Assembly (NCBI GenBank): GCA_007123985.1
Contig: SLGA01000191.1
Span: 1-23,948, forward strand
From: Balneolaceae bacterium
GTDB taxonomy: Bacteria > Bacteroidota > Rhodothermia > Balneolales > Balneolaceae
Direction: 5' to 3'
Length of the DNA: 23,948 nt
Both the position numbers and the translations under genes were made by a program. The notes beneath the pieces were generated by a model. That model was given only the letters and a program-made list of their open reading frames with translations. It ran no database searches and was not told the origin of the DNA. Shown piece after piece: positions 14,731 to 23,526 of the stretch (positions are counted from its first letter, which is position 1; every line of letters begins with the position of its first letter).

Positions 14731-16083
14731 TTAACTGATTTCTGGATTAAATTTAAATGATGTCTCAAGGTACTGTGTGTTGAATTCTCCCTTCATAAAA
14801 CCGGGATCGTTCATCAGCTGCAGGTGGTAGGGGATTGTTGTTTTAACACCTTCAATAACGAACTCTTCGAGGGCCCGTTTCATCCGCTGAATGGCTTCTT
14901 CGCGGGTTGGTGCGCTAACAATTAATTTGGCAATCATTGAGTCGTAGTAGGGGGGAATGGTATAACCGGAGTAGGCATGTGTATCTACCCGTACACTGCG
15001 GCCGCCTGGAATATTAAACGTAGTAATTGTTCCGGCAGACGGGCGGAAATTTTTACCCGGGTCTTCGGCATTAATACGGCATTCAATGGCATGACCGCGC
15101 ATTTTGTACGGTTTGGTTGTGATTTTTCCACCGGATGCCGCAATGATCTGTTCTTTTACAAGATCGGTGAATGTAATCTCTTCAGTTACAGGATGCTCCA
15201 CCTGAATACGGGTGTTCATCTCCATAAAGTAAAAGTTGAGATCTTTATCTACGATAAATTCTACAGTTCCTGCACCCTCATAGTTGATCGCTTTACCGGC
15301 ATTTACGGCTGCATTGCCCATTTTATCACGAACCTCGGGTGTCATAACCGGGGAGGGTGCTTCTTCAAGAATTTTCTGATGCCTGCGCTGCAGGGAACAC
15401 TCTCTTTCACCAAGATGCACCACGTTACCGTGCTGATCTCCCAATATTTGAATTTCGATATGCCGTGGATTTACGATGAATTTTTCAATGTAAACCCCGG
15501 GATTTCCAAACGCAGCTTCGGCCTCATTTTTACACGTGCTGTAGGAATTTTTAAAATCCTCTGGTTTATGCACCACTCTCATTCCGCGTCCGCCGCCACC
15601 GGCTGTCGCTTTAATTATAACCGGATAGCCAATTTCACCAGCTATTTTTTGTGCGTCCTGCAGGTTATCAACAACACCATCCGAACCCGGAACTACCGGA
15701 ACAGAATTTTTAATCATGGTTGCTTTAGCCGTAGCTTTATCACCCATAGTACTGATCATTTCAGGCGACGGGCCGATAAATTTTAGAGCATGTTCGCTAC
15801 AAATCCGGCTAAATTCAGCATTTTCAGCCAGAAAACCGTATCCGGGATGTATGGCTTCGGCATTGGTTATTTCTGCAGCGGAGAGTATAGCAGGGATTTT
15901 TAGATAGCTGTCTTTACTTGCCGGGGGGCCAATACAAACAGCTTCATCTGCAAATTTTACATGAAGGCTGTTTTCATCTGCAGTTGAATAGACAGCAACT
16001 GTCTTTATGCCCATCTCTTTGCAGGTTCTGATGACTCTGAGAGCAATCTCACCCCTGTTAGCAATCAATATTTTTTTGAACAT
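14731..16083 (-). CDS. accC: Acetyl-CoA carboxylase, biotin carboxylase subunit
   Basis: Carboxylates the biotin of BCCP with ATP and bicarbonate, the first half of malonyl-CoA synthesis for fatty acids. The 450-residue length is typical. Visible parts: N-terminal FKKILIANRGEIA, ATP-grasp Gly-rich loop GGGGRGM (162-168), LGERECSLQRRHQK (224-237), and the catalytic-site motif EMNTRIQVEHPVTE (288-301). The C-terminal biotin carboxylase domain is complete. There is no fused biotin carrier or carboxyltransferase domain, so it is the stand-alone AccC. It starts 8 bases after accB stops, and gcvH follows at 10 bases. Confidence 0.98.
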   Translation of the reverse strand: MFKKILIANRGEIALRVIRTCKEMGIKTVAVYSTADENSLHVKFADEAVCIGPPASKDSYLKIPAILSAAEITNAEAIHPGYGFLAENAEFSRICSEHALKFIGPSPEMISTMGDKATAKATMIKNSVPVVPGSDGVVDNLQDAQKIAGEIGYPVIIKATAGGGGRGMRVVHKPEDFKNSYSTCKNEAEAAFGNPGVYIEKFIVNPRHIEIQILGDQHGNVVHLGERECSLQRRHQKILEEAPSPVMTPEVRDKMGNAAVNAGKAINYEGAGTVEFIVDKDLNFYFMEMNTRIQVEHPVTEEITFTDLVKEQIIAASGGKITTKPYKMRGHAIECRINAEDPGKNFRPSAGTITTFNIPGGRSVRVDTHAYSGYTIPPYYDSMIAKLIVSAPTREEAIQRMKRALEEFVIEGVKTTIPYHLQLMNDPGFMKGEFNTQYLETSFKFNPEIS

Positions 16084-16091
16084 AAAGAGCT

Positions 16092-16562
16092 TTAGTCTTT
16101 TTTGATGATAAATAGCGGTTGGTCAAATTCAACGGGGGATGCGTTATCCACCAATATTTTTTCAACGGTTCCTGAAAATTCAGCTTCAATCTCATTCATA
16201 ATCTTCATAGCCTCGATAATGCAGAGGGTCTGTCCTTTTTCAATCCGTTTTCCAACTGTTACAAATGGATCAGAATCGGGCGATGGTGCCTCGTAAAATG
16301 TTCCTACAATTGGAGATTTAACAGTATCACCTGCAGGTTTCGCTTCTGGTTTTGCGGCTTCCTGCTTGGATTCCTGAGCAGGTGATGGTGCATGTTGAAC
16401 AGCAGCTGCTTGTTGTGGCATGGTTGCCTGGTACTGTATAGCAGGGGCTGTTTCAGACTGTTTTTTAACCTTTAACTTAAAATCCCCTTCTTCAATCGAA
16501 ACTTCATTCACATCACTTTCAGAAATGAGATCAAGTAAATTTTTAATCAGTTTTAAATCCAT
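16092..16562 (-). CDS. accB: Biotin carboxyl carrier protein of acetyl-CoA carboxylase
   Basis: A 156-residue carrier that holds the biotin carboxylated by AccC. It has an N-terminal helical region (1-35), a flexible Ala/Pro/Gln/Lys-rich linker (about 36-80) and a C-terminal biotinyl domain with the motif IEAMKIMNEIEAEF; Lys120 is the biotinylation site. It precedes accC directly and follows efp by 54 bases, the common efp-accB-accC arrangement. Confidence 0.97.
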   Translation of the reverse strand: MDLKLIKNLLDLISESDVNEVSIEEGDFKLKVKKQSETAPAIQYQATMPQQAAAVQHAPSPAQESKQEAAKPEAKPAGDTVKSPIVGTFYEAPSPDSDPFVTVGKRIEKGQTLCIIEAMKIMNEIEAEFSGTVEKILVDNASPVEFDQPLFIIKKD

Positions 16563-16616
16563 TTTAAATCGTTAGTTAATTGTGATTGGTTTTCAAAATA
16601 ACGGGCTTTTTACTGG

Positions 16617-17189
16617 TTATGATTTTACCCTTTCAATATAATCGCCCGTGCGGGTATCTACGCGTATTTTCTCACCCTGATTGATAAATAGTGGCACCTG
16701 AACTACGGCTCCGCCTGAAATGGTTGCCGGTTTACTGCCTCCCTGAGCGGTATCTCCGCGAACGCCGGGATCTGTTTCTATAACCTCTGCTTCCACTTGA
16801 TCCGGTGGTTCTGCGTAAAGAATTTTTTCATTTTCAACATCAACCACCAGAGTACATACTAAACCATCGGTTACAAATTCGGGTTTTTCTACCCTTGAAC
16901 GTTCAAGTGGTATCTGTTCGTAGGTTTCCTGATTCATAAAGAAGAACATATCCCCGTCGGAATAGAGAAACTGGAATGGCTGACGTTCAACCCGGACAGA
17001 TTCCATGTTTTCGCCCGATCGGTAAGTTTTATCAATATTTTTACCGTTTTCTACGCCCTTCAGTTTTGTTCGTACAAACGCAGGGCCTTTTCCCGGTTTA
17101 ACATGCTGAAATTCTACGATTGTATAGATTTCGCCCTCCAGAATAATATTGAGGCCGTTTCTAAAATCGGATGTGCTAATTTTTCCCAT
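16617..17189 (-). CDS. efp: Translation elongation factor P
   Basis: A 190-residue factor that binds between the P and E sites and rescues ribosomes stalled on polyproline. It has the three expected beta-barrel domains. The tip of domain I is VKPGKGPAF, with Lys34 at the position modified in E. coli, so a lysine-type EF-P rather than an arginine type. The C-terminal GDYIERVKS is typical. Whether Lys34 is modified cannot be told; no epmA or epmB gene is in the window. It is the first gene of the efp-accB-accC-gcvH run and follows the symporter gene by 91 bases. Confidence 0.98.
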   Translation of the reverse strand: MGKISTSDFRNGLNIILEGEIYTIVEFQHVKPGKGPAFVRTKLKGVENGKNIDKTYRSGENMESVRVERQPFQFLYSDGDMFFFMNQETYEQIPLERSRVEKPEFVTDGLVCTLVVDVENEKILYAEPPDQVEAEVIETDPGVRGDTAQGGSKPATISGGAVVQVPLFINQGEKIRVDTRTGDYIERVKS

Positions 17190-17280
17190 ATATTTTTTTG
17201 TTCAAATTATGTCAAAATACTACTGATGTTTATAGATAACAACTTGAAGGCGTAAAGATACCGAATTTATAGTTGTCTGT

Positions 17281-18633
17281 TTAACCGAAGATTGTTCGTG
17301 CCAGAATAATGATGATTATAATTGGGCAGATGAATTTTATGAATATTGACCAAAGGGCAGTAAACCATGAATCCCGGATATCTTTGAAGCCATTTTTCAT
17401 CTCATCAACGGCACTTTGGGTCTTCCAGAAATAACCGATAAAAATACAGATTAACAGACCTCCAAGCGGTAAACCAATTACACTGAATATGTAATCGATG
17501 TTGTCGATCAATCCTGTGTTGAAAGAGATGACCATTGAAATCGTTAAAACAAAAAGCCCTACATAAAGGGCAGCTTTTTTTCTGGACACTCCGTGCTCAT
17601 CGATTACATACGAAGTTGGTACTTCGAGTAATGAAATGGTAGATGTAAGTGCTGCAAGGCTTAACAGGAAGAAGAAAGAAACACCAATAATAAGTCCCAG
17701 TAAGCCGCCAATTTGGGCGAAGAGTTCTGGCAGGATCTGAAAGATTAGTGCCGGACCCGCAAGAAAACTGCCATCGGCATCGTAAATTTCTACACCCTGA
17801 GCCTGTGCCAGGAATATTGTTGGCATAATTAGAAGCCCGGCGAGAAATGCAATTCCAACATCAGCTAGAGTTACATAACTGGCTGCTTCAACAATGTTCT
17901 CTTTCTTACTGAGGTAAGAGCCGTAGGTGATGAGTGCACCCATTCCAAGAGACAAAGAGAAGAATGCCTGGCCAAGTGCAGCAAGAACCAGGTTAGCGTT
18001 AACCATTGAGAAATCAGGCATCAAATAGACACGAAGACCTTCGGTGGCACCGGGCTGAAATACGACAAAGGCGGTCATGACAAGCAGTATGAGTATCAGC
18101 AGGGGCATCATCAATTTCGTTGCTTTTTCAATCCCATCACTCACACCACCTCGAATAATGCCGATTGTTAAACCCATAAAGAGAAGAGCAAAGATTGCAT
18201 TTACATAGCCGTTACCAAAATCTCCAAGGAGCTCAGCAGCACCGTCCATGCCGAAATAGGTAAAGATTTCGACAAATACGTGGCTGAAGGTCCAACCTGC
18301 GATGATGGTGTAGAAGCTTAAAATCATTACACCGCATAAAACCCCCCAAACCCCAACAAGCGGGAAAAATTTGTTATTGGAAAGTGCTCTGAATGCCCCA
18401 ACAGGATTTTTCTTAGAACTGCGCCCGATGGAAAGTTCAGCGATCATCACCGGTAAACCAATTAAGAGAACACAAATCAGATAAACAATCAAAAAGGCTG
18501 CGCCACCATTGGACGCTGTTTCCGTTGGAAATCGCCAGATGTTACCAAGACCCACCGCAGAGCCGGCTGCCGCCAGTATAAATCCAAGTTTTGAGTTCCA
18601 GGTGCCCCGTGAAGTAGAAGGATTCGTAGCCAA
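17281..18633 (-). CDS. Sodium:neurotransmitter-type symporter (NSS/SNF family)
   Basis: A 450-residue inner-membrane transporter with 11-12 predicted helices on the LeuT fold, bringing in an amino acid or similar solute with Na+. The first helix carries the family signature GSAVGLGNIWRFP (24-36), the unwound segment that lines the Na+ and substrate sites. The 450-residue length resembles MhsT-like bacterial members. The start is TTG at 18633: an in-frame stop lies seven codons upstream, no ATG or GTG comes between, and the N-terminus RGTWNSKLGFIL fits the family. It lies 51 bases after the debranching-enzyme gene; shared transcription is possible, a shared function is not evident. The substrate is unknown. 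Confidence 0.95.
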   Translation of the reverse strand: MATNPSTSRGTWNSKLGFILAAAGSAVGLGNIWRFPTETASNGGAAFLIVYLICVLLIGLPVMIAELSIGRSSKKNPVGAFRALSNNKFFPLVGVWGVLCGVMILSFYTIIAGWTFSHVFVEIFTYFGMDGAAELLGDFGNGYVNAIFALLFMGLTIGIIRGGVSDGIEKATKLMMPLLILILLVMTAFVVFQPGATEGLRVYLMPDFSMVNANLVLAALGQAFFSLSLGMGALITYGSYLSKKENIVEAASYVTLADVGIAFLAGLLIMPTIFLAQAQGVEIYDADGSFLAGPALIFQILPELFAQIGGLLGLIIGVSFFFLLSLAALTSTISLLEVPTSYVIDEHGVSRKKAALYVGLFVLTISMVISFNTGLIDNIDYIFSVIGLPLGGLLICIFIGYFWKTQSAVDEMKNGFKDIRDSWFTALWSIFIKFICPIIIIIILARTIFG

Positions 18634-18684
18634 ATTGAACAGGATTTTGAGTTAAAAAGAATGCTCTAAAATATTCCGCGAAAA

Positions 18685-20667
18685 CTAATGTCGCAACTTT
18701 CTGAGTAAGATTCCGCCTTGTGAGGGAATATTCATGTTTCCGCTTACAAATTCTATGGCTTGTGTGGATGCGATCTTGTGGTTAGCAATCACTTCCCATG
18801 TACCGGTTGGTAGTTTTTGCTCATTATGCTGAAATGCATTTCCATTCAAAACTACAAAATAGTTGTACATATCATTAGTAGATTCGCCATTTATATAGAA
18901 GCTAATTAGAAGCGGATCACCGAAATAGTCGAAACAGATCTCTTCGGGTTTGCATTTTCTCAAAGCAGGTGATGATTTACGAATGGCAATCAATCCGCGA
19001 TAATATTCATACAGCTCGCGGTTTACGGTAAGGTCGTCGAAGTTAAGCCAGTTCGTTAGATTATTTTTCTGATAACTGTTATGATCCATTTTCCCTTCAT
19101 CGGGGTCTCCGTATGGAGATTTTGCAATCACTTTTGATCGGGCAAATTCCTGGCCTGCGTGGATCATGGTAATTCCCTGTGCGGTAAAAAGGCTTAAGGC
19201 AGCAAACCGTGATAGTTTTAACTGAATATTGTTCATCTTAACATGCTCATCGCGGTTTGCAACCGGCTGATCGTGCTGCTCAGGGTTAAGGCCAATGCGT
19301 ATAAAATCACCCAGCGTGTAACCGTCGTGGCTTTCAAGGTAATTTACACTGTGATCGGATGATTGATACAACCCGCCTTCACCATGATTCAATGTTCCTT
19401 TAAAAATATTTTCGAGACGCTGCCGGCGGGTTTCATGCTGCCACTCCGAGAAGATAAATCCACGGTCGTGAAGTGGGTCAGATCCCTTTATGCTGTTTCT
19501 GATGCGATCGTTCCAGGATGCCCAATCGTGATCGGAAAACGTATGCGGCGAATAATACCCGCCCCATGGCTCAGCAATTAAAACTGCATTCGGATACTTT
19601 TTGTGAATGGCTTTTTTAATTTCAACCCATGTTTTTTTATCAAGCAGAGCGGCGAGATCAAACCGAAACCCGTCAATTTTATACTCCTCCATCCAGTAGA
19701 GAAGCGAGTCTATGATCATCTTCCGGGCTATCGGGTTTTCCGACTGAAATTCATTTCCAGTTCCGCTTCGGTTCAACAATCGGCCTTTTGTATCTTTTCG
19801 GAGATATACATCCGGCATGATGTGGGGCAGCGGATTCATATCAAAAAGGGAGGTGTGGTTGTACACAACATCCATTAAAACAGTGATACCGTCTCTGTGA
19901 AGTTCTTTCACAACGGTTTTCAATTCATCAACTGCAGCCGTTGTCTTTCCTGAGTAACGATTACTGTAATCAGAGGCGAAAGAGCTTTCAGGTGCAAAGA
20001 AAAATGAAGTCATATATCCCCAGTAGTTGGAGGCATAGACATTCCAGGTGTTGTGAAATCCTTCTTCTGTTATAACACCAAAAGGAGGTTCGATGGGAGA
20101 GTACTTTTGAAGAGGAAGAAACTCAACACAGTTAACTCCCAGCTTTTTGAGGTGATTAATACCACCTCTTTGATCGCGATCCACAAATTTCTGATAGCAG
20201 GCAAGACCCGATGCACCCGATGTACGGTGAGCCGCCATGTCTTTTAAGTGAGTTTCATAGATCACCAGATCTCGCGGATCATCCGGGAAGCAGTGCCCAA
20301 TTCCTTCCCAGTTGTACGTATGTTCAAAAATGTAAGTACGGGCTTCCTGGCGATAATTATTCTTAACCGTTACATGTTTGCTGTACGGATCGGCAAAAAT
20401 CTCATCAACGTAGGGTGATTTAGGTTTGTCCTTATCACTGAATGTAGCCTTGTAGCCATACCACTTGCCTTCAAGATTTTCACTGATGGTGAGATCCCAG
20501 TACCCCTTGGAATCCTTTTTCATCTCGATATGGCGGCCGTTTTTTGCATCATAATGATCAAAGATAACACACTGTACAGTGCGGGCCTTTGGGCAATAAA
20601 ATCTGAATGAGGTGGAATTATCAGATAAGCTGCAACCCATCCGTGCTTCTGTAACTACTTGCTTCAT
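18685..20667 (-). CDS. GH13 pullulanase / glycogen-debranching type enzyme
   Basis: A 660-residue cytoplasmic glycosidase with no signal peptide. The N-terminal part (about 10-100) is a CBM48 / isoamylase N-domain, followed by the GH13 barrel. GH13 motifs: MDVVYNHT (265-272); DGFRFDLAAL (332-341) with nucleophile Asp337; LIAEPWG (363-369) with acid/base Glu366; LESHD (444-448) with transition-state stabiliser Asp448. A YWGY motif (215-218) and a following FAPE stretch resemble type I pullulanases, which cut alpha-1,6 branches of pullulan or glycogen. Glycogen debranching is the likeliest role given the intracellular location; the exact specificity is not certain. It starts 8 bases after metG stops, so the two are co-transcribed and possibly translationally coupled. 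Confidence 0.92.
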   Translation of the reverse strand: MKQVVTEARMGCSLSDNSTSFRFYCPKARTVQCVIFDHYDAKNGRHIEMKKDSKGYWDLTISENLEGKWYGYKATFSDKDKPKSPYVDEIFADPYSKHVTVKNNYRQEARTYIFEHTYNWEGIGHCFPDDPRDLVIYETHLKDMAAHRTSGASGLACYQKFVDRDQRGGINHLKKLGVNCVEFLPLQKYSPIEPPFGVITEEGFHNTWNVYASNYWGYMTSFFFAPESSFASDYSNRYSGKTTAAVDELKTVVKELHRDGITVLMDVVYNHTSLFDMNPLPHIMPDVYLRKDTKGRLLNRSGTGNEFQSENPIARKMIIDSLLYWMEEYKIDGFRFDLAALLDKKTWVEIKKAIHKKYPNAVLIAEPWGGYYSPHTFSDHDWASWNDRIRNSIKGSDPLHDRGFIFSEWQHETRRQRLENIFKGTLNHGEGGLYQSSDHSVNYLESHDGYTLGDFIRIGLNPEQHDQPVANRDEHVKMNNIQLKLSRFAALSLFTAQGITMIHAGQEFARSKVIAKSPYGDPDEGKMDHNSYQKNNLTNWLNFDDLTVNRELYEYYRGLIAIRKSSPALRKCKPEEICFDYFGDPLLISFYINGESTNDMYNYFVVLNGNAFQHNEQKLPTGTWEVIANHKIASTQAIEFVSGNMNIPSQGGILLRKLRH

Positions 20668-20675
20668 TGAATGTA

Positions 20676-22703
20676 TCAGGTTATAGGGCTGCCGGGTTCT
20701 GCGGAGGTTTCAACGAATGTAAATGAGCCGTCTTCATCTTCAGCCATCAGAATCATTCCGTTGCTTTCAATACCCATCATTTTTTTAGGGGCCAGATTGG
20801 CTACTACACAAACACGCTGGCCGGTTATATCTTCTGGTGAGAACGATTCTGCGATACCCGAAAGTATGGTGCGTTCTTCAAAGCCAAGGTCAACGGTAAT
20901 TTTCAGCAGTTTTTTTGATTTTTTAACTTTTTCAGCGGATAAGATTATACCTGCACGAAGGTCAAGCGCGGCAAAATTTCCAAAATCAGAGACTGGTTTT
21001 AGGGGCTCGTAGTTTTTTTCTGTACTCAATTCGGCTTCTTTTTGCTTTAGTTTTTCAACCTGTTCTTCTACTACAGAATCTTCAATTTTTGCAAAGAGAA
21101 TTTCTCCTTCACCAATAATTTGTCCTGTAGCTATAAGATGATCATTTACACTGTCCCAGTCGGTTTGATCGGGAATGCCAAGCTGTTTTCTGAGAGTGCT
21201 CATTTTGCCGGGCAGAACCGGTTGAAAGATCACCGATAGTGCGGCACAAATTTGCAGACAAACGTAGAGCGTATTTCCGCAGGCTTCAGGATTTTCTTTT
21301 CGTGTTTTCCACGGTTCGGTTTCGGTAAAATATCGATTCCCAATTCTGGCAAGATGCATCGTTTCGCTGATTGCTTCGCGGAATTTAAAGGAATTGTACG
21401 CCTCTTCTATCTTGCTCTTTTGAACAGTGATCTCTTTGAGAGCTTTAAGATCGGTTTCTGTAGCATTACTTAAAGTTGGAACAACACCATCAAAAAAACG
21501 ATGGGTAAAGCTCGTTGTCCGGAACACAAAGTTTCCAAGGATATCCGCCAGTTCGCTGTTTACACGGCTTTGAAAATCTTTCCAGGAGAAGTCAGAATCC
21601 TTTGCTTCGGGTAGTGTTGTTCCCAGTACATAACGGAGCAGGTCGGGTTCGAAATCATCCAGATATTCATGCAGCCAGACTGCCCAGCCTTTTGATGTAG
21701 AGAGTTTACGGCCTTCAAGGTTCAGAAATTCGTTTGCCGGTACATTTTCCGGTAACACATAATCCCCGTGCTGTTTTAACGTTGCGGGAAACATGATGCA
21801 ATGAAACACAATATTATCTTTACCAATGAAATGAATAAGGCTGGTTTCCTCATCCTGCCACCATGTTTTCCACTCTTCGGGGTTACCAATCTCTGCTGCC
21901 CACTCTTTCGTGGCTGATATGTAACCAATGGGTGCATCAAACCAGACATAGAGCACCTTTCCGTCGTTGTCTGGCAGTGGCACGGGCACCCCCCAGCTAA
22001 GGTCGCGGGTTACAGCCCGGTCTCCCAGGCCTGCATCGAGCCAGCTTTTGCACTGGCCAACAACATTGGTTTTCCAGTTCCTGCGCGATTCTATCCACTC
22101 TTCGAGCCACGGCTGGAAATCACCAAGCGGCAGAAACCAGTGCTCGGTTTCTCTTATAATGGGTTTGTTGCCGGTGATGGCACTTACCGGATCGATCAGA
22201 TCAGTAGGAGAGAGTGAAGTACCACATTTTTCACACTGATCGCCATAAGCCTCCGGATGTGCGCAGCTTGGACAAGTTCCTTTCACATATCGGTCGGGCA
22301 GAAACATATCCGCTTCTTCATCATAAAGCTGTTCCTGCTTTCTCTTAGCGAAAACCCCTTGTTCGTAAAGTTTCAGGAAAATATCCTGAGAAGTTTTTTT
22401 GTGGGTATCCGAACTGGTTCTTCCGTAATAGTCGAATGCAATTCCAAAACGTTCGAAAACTTCCTTATTTGCAAAATGATAGCGATCCACGATTTCCTGA
22501 GGTGAAACACCCTCTTTTTCCGCGGCAATGGTTATGGGTACGCCGTGTTCATCAGAACCGCATATATGGATAATATCTTTTCTTTTCAGGCGCTGAAATC
22601 TTGTATAGAGATCAGCAGGGAGGTAAGCTCCGGCAAGGTGCCCAAGGTGAATGGGCCCGTTTGCATAGGGAAGAGCAGATGTCACTAAAATTCTTTTCGA
22701 CAT
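20676..22703 (-). CDS. metG: Methionyl-tRNA synthetase
   Basis: Charges tRNA-Met, including the initiator, in the cytoplasm. It has 675 residues. Visible parts: class I HIGH motif as HLGH (19-22) in PYANGPIHLGH; a zinc-binding knuckle with Cys144, Cys147, Cys157 and Cys160; the KMSKS loop as KLSTSKG (333-339); an anticodon-binding helical domain; and a C-terminal EMAP/Trbp111-like tRNA-binding domain (about 570-675, from SDFGNFAALDLRAG), which usually makes the enzyme a dimer. All parts are intact. Its stop is 8 bases before the debranching-enzyme ATG, and the TrmH gene lies 100 bases upstream. Confidence 0.98.
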   Translation of the reverse strand: MSKRILVTSALPYANGPIHLGHLAGAYLPADLYTRFQRLKRKDIIHICGSDEHGVPITIAAEKEGVSPQEIVDRYHFANKEVFERFGIAFDYYGRTSSDTHKKTSQDIFLKLYEQGVFAKRKQEQLYDEEADMFLPDRYVKGTCPSCAHPEAYGDQCEKCGTSLSPTDLIDPVSAITGNKPIIRETEHWFLPLGDFQPWLEEWIESRRNWKTNVVGQCKSWLDAGLGDRAVTRDLSWGVPVPLPDNDGKVLYVWFDAPIGYISATKEWAAEIGNPEEWKTWWQDEETSLIHFIGKDNIVFHCIMFPATLKQHGDYVLPENVPANEFLNLEGRKLSTSKGWAVWLHEYLDDFEPDLLRYVLGTTLPEAKDSDFSWKDFQSRVNSELADILGNFVFRTTSFTHRFFDGVVPTLSNATETDLKALKEITVQKSKIEEAYNSFKFREAISETMHLARIGNRYFTETEPWKTRKENPEACGNTLYVCLQICAALSVIFQPVLPGKMSTLRKQLGIPDQTDWDSVNDHLIATGQIIGEGEILFAKIEDSVVEEQVEKLKQKEAELSTEKNYEPLKPVSDFGNFAALDLRAGIILSAEKVKKSKKLLKITVDLGFEERTILSGIAESFSPEDITGQRVCVVANLAPKKMMGIESNGMILMAEDEDGSFTFVETSAEPGSPIT

Positions 22704-22803
22704 ATAAAGTTTGTGTCCGGTTTAAAAAGCGGGCTGAAAATAAATTCGAGACGCCAAAATTACCAATTAAGCAGACAAGTTGCTGAGTGAGTTTCTGAAT
22801 AGA

Positions 22804-23331
22804 TCAGGTTGAACGAAAAATATCATAAAAGGCATACAGGGCCACACCTGCTGCAACCGATACGTTCAGTGAGTGTTTCATCCCGAACTGAGGAATTTCG
22901 ATTGACAGATCTGTCATCTCAAGTATGTTATGATCTACCCCGGTTACTTCATTTCCCAAAACCAGGCAAACGGGAGAACCATCGCTTTTAAATTCATGGA
23001 GGGGTATGCTTTTGTCGGTTTGTTCAAGCGATGCAATCACATATCCTGCTTTTTTTAGCTTACGGATCGCATCATTGATATCAGTAATCTGTTTCCAGGT
23101 TACATGCTCTTCAGCCCCGATTGCGGTTTTGGTTATTTCAGCACGTGGTGGTGTTGGTGTAAACCCTGAAAGCCAAAGCTCCTTTATGCCGAATGCATCC
23201 GCATTACGAAAAGCAGCTCCCACATTATACAGGCTGCGGATATCGTGCAACCACAGGATAAAATGATTTTGAAGGGGTGATACCCTTTCCTGGTTTCTCT
23301 GAAGAATCTGTTTTGTGCTAAGTTTTTTCAA
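22804..23331 (-). CDS. TrmH/SpoU family RNA 2'-O-methyltransferase
   Basis: A 175-residue SPOUT-class methyltransferase that uses S-adenosylmethionine to methylate a ribose in tRNA or rRNA. The three SpoU motifs are clear: NVGAAFRNADAFG (36-48), LVLGNEVTGVD (123-133) and the knot region with IEIPQFG, SLNVSVAAGVALY (144-166). There is no N-terminal L30e-like substrate-binding domain, so it is of the minimal type, nearer TrmH/TrmL than RlmB. The target is not determined. The start is TTG: a stop lies six codons upstream and no ATG is available before the conserved region. It is the first - strand gene of the long right-hand run. Confidence 0.93.
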   Translation of the reverse strand: MKKLSTKQILQRNQERVSPLQNHFILWLHDIRSLYNVGAAFRNADAFGIKELWLSGFTPTPPRAEITKTAIGAEEHVTWKQITDINDAIRKLKKAGYVIASLEQTDKSIPLHEFKSDGSPVCLVLGNEVTGVDHNILEMTDLSIEIPQFGMKHSLNVSVAAGVALYAFYDIFRST

Positions 23332-23461
23332 TATGTAGGTGGTAAAACGTTAAATCTGTAAATTTTTCGATTCTATGGGGAGATTCACACATGGCATAGA
23401 CATTGGAAAATAAGTGTTCTGTATCGAACTGTATAGTGTACAACGAATTCCTCTCAAAAAA

Positions 23462-23502
23462 ATAGTTGTCATTTCCTTATCATACTTTAATGAGATAGTT
23501 GT
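23462..23502. repeat. 8-base direct repeat upstream of the right-edge gene
   Basis: ATAGTTGT occurs at 23462-23469 and again at 23495-23502, 33 bases apart, which is close to three DNA turns, and 24 bases before the ATG of the edge gene. It could be a regulator site, but a chance repeat of this length in such a gap is not rare. Confidence 0.25.
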
Positions 23503-23526
23503 AAACAGCCAATACACCTCTGAATC

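Noticed and set aside
14721..14768. N-terminal extension of gcvH overlapping accC
   Set aside because: The conserved protein begins at MKFPDDLKYTKEHEW; the extra 16 residues are read from the end of accC.
14977..15786. 269-codon + strand ORF opposite accC
   Set aside because: It lies wholly antisense to the highly conserved accC gene, its protein has no recognisable motif, and its composition is what a shadow frame gives.
17187..17215. TTGACA with a TATATG 17 bases later, upstream of efp
   Set aside because: The -10-like element includes the efp ATG itself, so the transcript would start inside the gene; treated as chance in AT-rich DNA.
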